In this document: one piece after another, positions 48,901 through 55,345 of the stretch | How positions within the stretch are numbered: position 1 is the stretch's first letter | Layout of the letters: each line of letters begins with the position of its first letter | Source of the DNA: Helicoverpa zea | Taxonomy: Eukaryota > Arthropoda > Insecta > Lepidoptera > Noctuidae | Reading direction: 5' to 3' | Assembly: GCF_022581195.2 (NCBI RefSeq) | Contig: NC_061455.1 | Location: forward strand, 5,514,120-5,578,119 | DNA: 64,000 bases | Translations under genes and position numbers: made by a program | Notes under the pieces: model-generated | Database searches by the model: none | Seen by the model: the letters and a program-made list of their open reading frames with translations, nothing else | Told to the model about the DNA's origin: nothing

Positions 48901-51900
48901 GCGACTATTTTTATCTGTCGTTTTTTTTCCTTAACTTAGCTTTTACTGTCTTTAATTAGCTGACCAGCCAAGTATCCGCTACAAAAGTAAGTGTTCAGTT
49001 CCCATAGAGCGTTATGTCTAAAATATTAAAGAAAGTAAATATTTTTTGTCCTCAATTTAAAGAACATAATGTAAGGTTTGTTTTAATAATAATAACATTA
49101 CATTTTATACCGTGCTTTAGCTCATGTTAGTACCATAACTATTTATTTCACTTCGAGTCGGGGGGTGTCTTTAATTAGTTGACCATGACTGTATCTACGC
49201 AGCTGCATTAAATAAATAAAATATGCACTGAAAATAATGTTTATTTCCAGTGTTAGAGATAGCTAGCGAAGAACACTCTGGGGATATGAATCTCTTAGAA
49301 CGTGAAGCCACCAGCTATGCCCAAGAGATGAGCAAGATCGCCAAGAATGAGATTTATAATGGAAAAGCTATTGGTAAATACAACTTATAATTTTATATAT
49401 ATATTTTTTAAATTTTTTATTGGTTTTATCTTGTTACAAAACAGAAGAATTAGCAGACCAAGGTTAGGTCTCTTAACCAAACTAGGTAAAAGTCTTCGGG
49501 GCTTTGGGTTCAGGTGGTGTCGAATAGAGGCTGCCCTCAAAGACCTATGTATTTTGCTGCGAAGAAGAACAGACGCAACATACCTACTCCCCAGAAATAC
49601 ATGTCTGTCTGTTCTGAACTTCTTCTTCATGAACCTTTATATGTTTCTGACGTCAAAAAACAATTACAGAGTTATCACCGGAATCTGTGGCCCTACTGAA
49701 TCCCAGCCCGAGTCCTTCGAGAGGGTACGCCGCTGGTTTCTGTCAGCAGTTACATGCGCTACTCTGGAGGTGTTGCATTGGAGTACTCAGAGATGTTCAC
49801 TTGACACAGGTATATGTAGTATATAATATTAATGATATTTATTTAGGAACTGCGATCCTAGATATGGTAGAAATATGGGATAAAGTGAGCCTAATAAACT
49901 TGGTTATTTTTTAAAAATGATTGGTATTTGTATATGGATAAATTGTCTGTATTGACTTGAGTATCTAACAATAATTCTGGAGTGGGGGTGATTCCCTAGA
50001 TTCTTCTAGGTATCTTATATTAGATCCACATAGGGTGGTTCCTACTTGGTACCTACATCTGCGAAGGAAGTTCACTACCTGTGTTGTCCAAAACATTTAC
50101 TGCTCAACTTACAGTATAAGACTATAAATCCTTACATATAATTAGGTACCTACCTACCTGCATAGGTAACTACCTTATATTTTAAGTAGGTACAAAAAAT
50201 AAACCTAGCCATAAAACTTTGCAGATTCGACTGGTATGCCATTTCATCGTAGCGTTACTCCTGGGCGCTCTTTACAACGGCGCGGGCGCAGATGCGTCGC
50301 GAGTCATGACCAACTCCGGCTGCCTGTTCTTCTTCCTACTGTTCCTATTCTTCTCCAACGCTATGCCTACTATACATGCATGTAAGTATTGGAAACTCTT
50401 TGGAAGAAAAAAAACGAAAACTAAGAAATTAGTTAAGTATCTACTACCCGCAGTTTTACCTACCTTTATCCTGAGGGAAAATCCGTAGTCGGATAAAAAT
50501 TGTCATGTGCGTAGAAAGAGGTCATAAGTTATCTATCAATACATCATCCACTAAAAGGTTCGCATTTTTTAAATTAGTGTGATGAAACCCTGATTTTTTG
50601 ACCACTATAGGTACTAGTAGACTTAAGAGTTGAGAACTTGAGTTACCTACCTATTCCTACCCGACAATACCTAGACCAGCATAAACCTGATAACAATAGT
50701 TTATGAAACAGCCTTGTGTTTGTACTTAAGTCTTAGTGAACCTTTTTGTTTTTTTTTTTCTGATAACAAACGTCTGGGAATGTATTCTTTTGTTTTTCAG
50801 TCCCCACTGAAGCCAAAGTAGTTCTGCATGAACATCTGAACAAATGGTACTCTTTATCAGTGTATTGTGCTGCCAAAATCATCGTCGACTTACCCATACA
50901 GGTAAATATGTTTTATAGAATCTAGATAGGTAGGTATATATTATCTATCTAATATATTTCAATATTAATCGGTTGGCTCCTTGTACCAATGCCGAACTAC
51001 CTACCTACATAATACATAATATAACATATACAAAGAAATAATAAATAGACATTGGTATTGAAATAAGACGGGTCACATTTACCGAATGCATCCGGAAAAG
51101 TGAGCCAAGGTAACCACAAATGGATCCCTGATGATGGAAGAAGTCCGAGCGAGCACCAAGGAAACGGAGAGATGATTTGGATATCTTCCTCGCGGACTGG
51201 ATACAAAAAGCAGATAGACAGTATAGACTAATAAAAAAAAACTGAAATACGACAAAACTTAAAAGTATAGTATAAAGAATACTATTCTTTCGACTGGTAG
51301 GTATAGGTATATTTTACAAGGGCCACTTAACCTTTACTTAGAACATGCTTATTCAGTCACACCATTGCCATTAGTGCTATTAAGTCAAGTTCTAATAAGA
51401 TCTTTACTGCTTTCCAGTTATTATGTGCAACAATATTCCTATTCCCCGCGTGGTACCTGACGTCTCAGCCGTTGGAGTTACATCGGTTGGGCCTCGCGTG
51501 GCTAATATGTGCGCTTGTCACTATACTGGCGCAGACATTCGGATTTGTTGTCGGCGCTTCTTGTGGAATGAAGGTAAGAATTAGTAAAAACTATTAAAAA
51601 ACAATCTCTGAATTAGTTTCCCAATTGGCTGCCAGACCTCCCAAAATTGTATGCATCCATCCTGCATCCATGGGTATGAACCATACCCTGGGGTATAAAT
51701 AAATAGACTTCCAATAAAAACAAATCTTACTTTTTTGAAGGCCTTACTAGATTTAACACTTATTTTGCTCAATATGCTTAAAATTTTACATCAGTTTCTA
51801 TGTTTCCACTGTGGCATGTGGTGTGTTACAAATGATTGAAGACGAAATCAACCTTTGAACTCCTAATTTTGGAAATCAACTCTTCCATTTAAAATAGAAG

Positions 51901-52277
51901 ATCATCATTAATTTTTGGTCTTTATGTTTCAGTTGGGGCTATTCGTAATTCCAGCAGCGAACATACCGATGTTGATGTTCTCTGAGTTCTTCATCCCTTA
52001 CCACGAGATGCCAGTGTACCTGCGTCCGTTCGCCTTGATTTCTTACTTCAGATACGCATTCGATGCTTTCCTAGAAACCGTTTTCGGTCTCGACCGAGGC
52101 AGACTACCCTGCTATGAACCATATTGCATGTTCAAAAACCCCGTTAAATACCTAGAACATTTAGGCCTCGCTAGAGACCTAAAAGCTGATTTCACAGCTT
52201 TGGTGTTATGGATCGTCCTACTGCAAATAACTTTGGTCATAGTTCTGCATGTGAGAGTGTATAGAGCTTGCAGATAA
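30823..52277 (+). CDS. ABC transporter subfamily G half-transporter, tandem paralogue, 11 coding exons
   Basis: Exons: 30823-30913, 42894-43062, 44653-44812, 45010-45155, 46528-46766, 49251-49373, 49670-49809, 50225-50381, 50801-50901, 51418-51573, 51933-52277; 1827 nt, 608 residues, open throughout. The NBD has Walker A GPSGAGKTT (70-78), Q-loop Q107, signature LSGGE (161-165), Walker B TIMLLDE (180-186), D-loop SGLD (189-192) and H-loop H218. TM segments begin near residue 358, with the last before the VRVYRACR end. All active-site motifs are intact, so an active ATPase is expected. It should be a plasma- or organelle-membrane half-transporter working as a dimer, perhaps with its neighbour. 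Introns shared with gene 1 have identical phases; intron 9 is extra. The start ATG is the first in frame after the leader and gives an N-terminus like that of gene 1. Substrate not determinable. Confidence 0.93.
31655..31925 (+). mobile_element. tRNA-derived SINE with intact A and B boxes
   Basis: The head contains an A-box-like tggcgcaatggtcat and a perfect B box ggttcgattcc about 45 nt later, with a T-arm-like CCGGG/CCCGG stem. The body (tagcacccataacacaagtt, then accatggggctaaccgatcg) is a sequence I recognise from lepidopteran retroelement ends, and an AT-rich tail follows. It is not a functional tRNA gene: the seven-base acceptor arm does not pair properly. Confidence 0.8.
33124..33148. 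repeat. Short tandem repeat (caaatt)n
   Basis: About four copies of a 6-base unit (ttcaaattcaaattcaaa...). Simple sequence, no function inferred. Confidence 0.7.
33560..33903. repeat. MITE-like repeat ending 'gagaatcgggccc'
   Basis: Contains gaccaatcgtattcgattg, a nearby ggtgtgcgattggtc inverted motif, the run tcgagtcgggatcggatctc and the end ggagaatcgggccccagg. The left edge (ccaggggcattattctcagg) is a degenerate match to the right edge. I recognise it as a recurrent lepidopteran MITE; boundaries are approximate. Confidence 0.55.
35718..36290 (+). mobile_element. 5'-truncated LINE: reverse-transcriptase C-terminus
   Basis: Translates as FRYLGSLIQ, GEIDRTVTHRINAGWMKWRQ, MVRPAVLYG, AEMRRGMCGVTRMDRVRNEY, RLSWYGHVMRRNESHV and WMDCVKVDMVRKN, the region after the catalytic domain of lepidopteran LINE reverse transcriptases. 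It ends in the untranslated tail aaataaaattggga and ggaggatgatgac. Small deletions relative to the usual family pattern (after VLYG) show it is a dead copy. Sense orientation within intron 1 of gene 2. Confidence 0.85.
37976..38935. mobile_element. Large GC-rich foldback element (~400-bp arms, ~83-bp loop)
   Basis: The left arm (about 37976-38390) and right arm (about 38474-38877) are imperfect inverted repeats: for example ggctccacaccagcatttaa at the left matches its reverse complement near 38820, and gacagcaagcttacacctc matches gaggtgtaagcttgctgtc. The loop segment 38411-38466 is itself repeated inverted at about 38877-38935. The interior is very GC- and CpG-rich against the AT-rich intron. 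Open frames in it are by-products of composition. Transcribed as part of intron 1 of gene 2, it could fold into a very long hairpin. No transposase or known superfamily end was recognised. Confidence 0.8.
42894..43062 (+). CDS. ABCG gene 2, exon 2 (Walker A)
   Basis: Starts RISFKRKPEL and carries the P-loop GPSGAGKTT with K76. Acceptor atttgcag, donor gtaagt at 43063. Intron phase 2. Lies after a 12-kb intron. Confidence 0.93.
43063..44652. other. Intron 2 of ABCG gene 2: contents
   Basis: About 1.6 kb, largely mobile-element derived: a dispersed repeat at about 43110-43300 (gttttactcgggtcccgtgg, then cccgcgccggtataaaacat), a second at about 44280-44540 (gcatccgaaacgtcgggatt) and a LINE tail at 44560-44640. 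The middle is unassigned. Confidence 0.5.
44560..44640 (+). mobile_element. LINE 3' tail abutting the exon 3 acceptor
   Basis: cctctgtgtgagaggagccc, then gcagtggggcgataaaaagg and ctgatgatgatgatgataa make the classic 3' end of a lepidopteran non-LTR element with its GATGATG tail. Only 12 nt (tttttgtaacag) separate it from exon 3. The ctgat at 44622-44626 fits a branch-point consensus, with its A 27 nt from the splice junction. Confidence 0.75.
44653..44812 (+). CDS. ABCG gene 2, exon 3 (Q-loop)
   Basis: Encodes RNGVTGSLYGAG and the Q-loop in VLVAQDTT. The acceptor tttttgtaacag lies directly after a LINE tail ending at 44640. Donor gtaatt at 44813, a weaker match than its neighbours. Intron phase 0. 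Confidence 0.9.
45010..45155 (+). CDS. ABCG gene 2, exon 4 (signature, Walker B)
   Basis: Encodes LSGGERKRL and TIMLLDEPT; 146 nt, as in gene 1. A MITE begins 22 nt beyond the exon end. Donor gtaatt at 45156. Intron phase 2. Confidence 0.95.
45178..45408. mobile_element. MITE with perfect 60-bp terminal inverted repeats
   Basis: Positions 45178-45237 and 45349-45408 are exact reverse complements over all 60 bases, starting tatagttcggccattcagag. The ~110-bp centre is AT-rich and non-coding. TA at both ends suggests a Tc1/mariner-type target site. Perfect arms imply a young copy. It begins 22 nt after the end of exon 4 of gene 2. Confidence 0.88.
45801..45946 (-). repeat. Palindromic MITE, copy 2 (inverted relative to 10154-10299)
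   Basis: tggccttactacaaaaactt ... tttttgtggtaagacgg is the reverse complement of the element in intron 2 of gene 1, with only scattered differences and the same total length. Confidence 0.72.
46390..46500 (+). mobile_element. LINE 3'-end fragment just before exon 5 of gene 2
   Basis: Matches the last ~110 bp of the LINE at 35718-36290: atggctagaaagaatattac, gacagcagatagaag, aacatgctgcgccgac, aaataaaattggga, then the tail ggaggatgataatgacgatg. It is interrupted by a small deletion. Its end is 27 nt from the 3' splice site of exon 5. Confidence 0.8.
46528..46766 (+). CDS. ABCG gene 2, exon 5 (D-loop, H-loop)
   Basis: Encodes GLDAVSSL and the H-loop in CVLHQPS (H218); 239 nt, as in gene 1. The acceptor tggtctttcag is only 27 nt after the end of a LINE fragment. 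Donor gtaagt at 46767. Intron phase 1. Confidence 0.95.
47437..49191 (-). mobile_element. Decayed Tc1-like transposon with IR/DR ends
   Basis: TA-flanked termini cagtcatgg and ccatgactg delimit 1755 bp. The 12-mer taattaaagaca occurs at 47451-47462 and 47669-47680, and inverted at 48947-48958 and 49166-49177: two direct repeats per end, spaced 218 and 219 bp. This is the IR/DR arrangement known from some Tc1-like elements, and the total length also fits. On the minus strand 48201-48230 reads GGENVIVFGC, like the transposase motif GG.NVMVWGC; flanking frames are broken by frameshifts and stops, so no transposase can be made. Lies in intron 5 of gene 2. Confidence 0.82.
49251..49373 (+). CDS. 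ABCG gene 2, exon 6 (linker)
   Basis: Encodes LLEIASEEHSGDMNLLEREA and a polar, helical-looking linker. Acceptor atttccag, donor gtaaat at 49374. Intron phase 1. Confidence 0.88.
49374..49669. other. Intron 6 of ABCG gene 2
   Basis: 296 bp. Contains an imperfect inverted pair (gaagaagaacagac near 49559 with gtctgttctgaacttcttc near 49611). Overlapping open frames here do not join the transporter exons. Confidence 0.45.
49670..49809 (+). CDS. ABCG gene 2, exon 7 (connecting helix)
   Basis: Encodes ELSPESVALL to LLWRCCIGVLRDVHLTQ, the segment leading into TM1. Acceptor attacag, donor gtatat at 49810. Intron phase 0. Several longer frames overlap it, but only this frame joins its neighbours without a stop. 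Confidence 0.85.
49810..50224. other. Intron 7 of ABCG gene 2
   Basis: About 415 bp with several 'taggtacctac' motifs and normal splice ends. Nothing else recognised. Confidence 0.45.
50225..50381 (+). CDS. ABCG gene 2, exon 8 (TM1-TM2)
   Basis: Encodes IRLVCHFIVALLLGALYNGA, then SGCLFFFLLFLFFSNAMPTI, the two first membrane segments. Acceptor tttgcag, donor gtaagt at 50382. Intron phase 1. Confidence 0.93.
50801..50901 (+). CDS. ABCG gene 2, exon 9
   Basis: Encodes FPTEAKVVLHEHLNKWYSLS to LPIQ, aligning without gaps to the first 34 codons of gene 1 exon 9. Acceptor gtttttcag, donor gtaaat at 50902. The following intron (phase 0) is absent from gene 1. Confidence 0.93.
51055..51225 (+). repeat. 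LINE reverse-transcriptase C-terminal fragment in intron 9
   Basis: gacgggtcacatttaccgaa, then caaatggatccctgatgatg and ggaaacggagagatgattt resemble the end of another lepidopteran LINE ORF (usual pattern KWIP.DGRR.RGRQ..RWEDD). Short and frame-disrupted. It lies in the intron that gene 1 lacks. Confidence 0.55.
51418..51573 (+). CDS. ABCG gene 2, exon 10
   Basis: Encodes LLCATIFLFPAWYLTSQPLE and the next membrane stretch ending GASCGMK; corresponds to the last 52 codons of gene 1 exon 9. Acceptor ctttccag, donor gtaaga at 51574. Intron phase 0. Confidence 0.93.
51933..52277 (+). CDS. ABCG gene 2, exon 11 (TM5-TM6, stop)
   Basis: Starts LGLFVIPAANIPMLMFSEFF, includes the loop VFGLDRGRLPCYEPYCMF, and ends RVYRACR then TAA; 345 nt, as in gene 1. 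Confidence 0.95.
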   Translation: MGLFVIPAANIPMLMFSEFFIPYHEMPVYLRPFALISYFRYAFDAFLETVFGLDRGRLPCYEPYCMFKNPVKYLEHLGLARDLKADFTALVLWIVLLQITLVIVLHVRVYRACR

Positions 52278-53576
52278 TTTCTTTCAATTGCTAGGTCGAA
52301 CAAAAATTTAATTTTCATGAATACTGCTTCTTAGTTCTTTAAGTACAATTTTATTGTCAGACGCACCTATAGCACGTCTCTTAATATTAAGAAGAAATAA
52401 CAGTAGTCAATGATCTACTTGGAGGAGTCACAAATTATATTATATATACAATAATAATGCATACATACCAAGTAGATATGTTTGATCTGATACGAATAGG
52501 TATAAGTGAGATATTATTGAATTTAATTAAATATACTACTCTTTAGCCATTAATTATGTTATATATTGATATTATTATTTCGGAGATGCAGGTATCATAG
52601 GAATATTAAGTAATGGAAAAATCCAAGGTACTTTGTATAGGTTGATGTGCAATGAGGGTGAAGGTACATAATATACATACAACAATCTGATATGACAGGA
52701 AATCATTTATTCCATCCATGTTTGAATTGTGTTTGATAAATACTGTAAAATAATATATTATAATAATTCTATCTATTGTCCTCACCACTCACTGATACTA
52801 GTTAGTAACTAACAAGATATCAGACAGTAGTGCGAACATCGTCAGCAATGGTTCAAAGTGCAGCGAAGCGTTTTACTCAGAATACAGAGTGCCCAGTATA
52901 TCTGTAGATGTTAGTACAAATTCAAGTAATGAACAAAGCAATATTTTCCCACCAATTCGTTAATACTGCTGCATTTTTTGATCCAATGTTTCTTTAATAC
53001 AAGTATGTACCTACCTAACTAAAGATAATGTACTAGGAAATGAATCGCTCGAATTCTATTTGTGCGAATAATCTTTGCCCTCATTCGCATATCATTATCA
53101 CATACATATGGTTAGCCTATTAATTGGCCCGATACAGTCAAATTTAAACAAAGAATTTAAATACTAAAATTATATGATATTAATAATATTTAGTAGCTTT
53201 TACTGCAAATAATAACAATGTTGATTCTACGCAAAAGCTCTCTTAATGACTTGATATCATAGCAAATTATATACTCAATACTACTTTTAATTACAATAAA
53301 CATTCAGTACAACTTACTAAGTATTTAGACATTATTGACAATAAACAATCTGTTTTACATTACAAAAATACTGTCCAGACTAGACATTTAGACTATTTAG
53401 CACTACGACCATTTTATGTAATGCTAAGAAAAAATGTGCTATTAGAAAAAAAAAATATGCATGTCTTTTTGAAGTATATGAGGAAGAAACATTTTGTGTT
53501 TTTTTTTTTAAGTAAATATAGCACCTCATTTTCATAGAATGATCGTAGTAATTTAAAAAGTACACGTACATACAGA

Positions 53577-53702
53577 TACCGGCACGGATATTGGGCTCTC
53601 GGCGGAAGAGTGGGGATCGCTTTGCGCACCCGTACGTATAAGGCAATAAGGCAGTAAATCGCTTCTGCGCAGGTAAGGTCATGGCCCGATATCCGTGCCG
53701 AT
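53577..53702. repeat. MITE with 'cggcacggatatygggc' inverted repeats
   Basis: taccggcacggatattgggc at the left and gcccgatatccgtgccgata at the right are inverted repeats of about 20 bp with two mismatches around a 125-bp non-coding unit. I recognise this end as recurrent in moth genomes. Confidence 0.75.
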
Positions 53703-55158
53703 AACTGTACATCAGCAAATTGAAATAATGTCTGCGAAGATAGAAATGTATGCTATACTGTATATAAAGAAGATTATTTTAATTTTAACAAAGCGATGTT
53801 TGATGTCGATTTGTCTGATGCAATATAATATTGTATGAAAATAGCTGTGATTCTAAAATCGATATGAATACATATTTTATTGAAATTACATCTTGTAATA
53901 CAATCTACGCTACCTACTATATTTTGTTTCGAGACAATGATGAAGCTTTTATATTTAATTTAATCTGTCGATAATCAAAATCATAAAATTTAAATTATGA
54001 TTAAAATGACAAGCAACTAGGAACCAAGTGTATTTTGTATTACTACTAATGGAAGGACACCATAAGCACGAATTTAAGGGAGATAGTAATATAAGCATTT
54101 TCCTATTTTCGAATAGTCTGACCCTTATTATCCCTTCAACACACATCTCAAAAAAATTCGTGCTAAGCCTTTGCAGATATTGTGAATTTTGTAATACATC
54201 TGTGTACGTTTACGATATCTAAGTAAAATTAAAAGGCTTCAAGGTTTTGCATTGTATTTGCTAACATAAATGTTTAATTACCGTTATATACACAAGCTTA
54301 ATACGGGACTAAAAATAAGTGCATATGTTTCATACATCTCAATCTTGGACTCATTCACAGCCTTTAAGATCTAAGCAATAAAACTAATTGTACATATCTA
54401 TATACTGCATAAATATTGTATATAGGTTCTTAGGTCTTAGGTAAATGTGATGAATATTTCAATATATTTTTTTACTTTTATACAACATGGTTTTATTTCA
54501 ATTTGTTTTAGTATTTCCTGTACAATATGAAGCACCATTGAGTTATCTCTATTGGATCCTGATTGATAAGATATGCCTTCGAAAGTAAAATAACTTAACA
54601 TCTTGGTCAAAATTTTAAAGGGTCAAATACTTAATACTAAAATGGGAGCCTCGCATATTTAATCACACTGATTATACTGTAATTTTATACTGGTTGAATT
54701 ATTATGTTTAGTCATATTACAATACGGTTTAAAACAAAATTCAATTAATTTACAATAAATGCTAAAAACTAAAACTTTCAGTTACTGTCAGACTAGGGAT
54801 CACTGGTTAAGATTAAATTAAACTTTACTCTTTGCAAATCAATAAATTATATAAACATCATTAATGTGCAAACAAAATAGAATAAAATAATAGTACGCCG
54901 TAAAAATACATAATATTATAACAATATAATAAAAATGTGTTTAGTTCATAAGCTCTATGTTTACGATTATAAAATACTTTTGTAGATAGAAATGCAGATA
55001 AAATCAGTAACCCGATTATTCGGGTGTATAAAATGTAAAATCTACAACCAGAGAAATGTTGTAAAGCTATCTTTGGTGCAAATATTCTATTCTTCATTCA
55101 TCAAATATGTTTTACAATTTATGAAAATTATTCCGCCGACTATAATATAATTAATCTC

Positions 55159-55164
55159 TTTATT
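55159..55164 (-). promoter_or_regulatory. Candidate polyadenylation signal of TMEM62
   Basis: Minus-strand AATAAA (tttatt on +) about 150 nt beyond the TAG stop at 55312. First canonical hexamer after the gene. Confidence 0.5.
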
Positions 55165-55311
55165 CATTAATATACATACATGTTCATAAAGTATCACCTC
55201 CACGAAAGCCAAGACTACTTTGGCGCACATGAAAAGCTTCTACTTTCAACACCTAACACATATTCAAGCGCTGTACATTTTGTGCAAAATGTTAATATTC
55301 TTACAACTGTA

Positions 55312-55345
55312 CTATGATGGTACTTCTGTCATCTTTGTCAAGTTT
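55312..55345 (-). CDS. TMEM62: TMEM62 exon 5 (11 C-terminal residues and stop)
   Basis: Completes the split arginine and adds NLTKMTEVPS before TAG. Acceptor ttgttgcag, only 92 nt from exon 4. Without this splice the frame would stop three codons later (GLVQ-like end), so exon 5 is well supported but not certain. Confidence 0.75.

Larger units (their letters stand above)
52278..55311. other. Convergent intergenic region: 3' UTRs of ABCG gene 2 and TMEM62
   Basis: About 3 kb, AT-rich. For gene 2 the nearest poly(A)-like hexamer is ATTAAA at 52526-52531, with AATAAA at 53295 and 53340; which is used is unclear. A MITE lies at 53577-53702. No coding region is supported. Confidence 0.45.

Noticed and set aside
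49347..49826. 159-codon open frame overlapping gene 2 exons 6-7
   Set aside because: It runs through intron 6 in a different frame from the transporter; the spliced exon 6 - exon 7 frame gives the ABCG linker and connecting helix instead.
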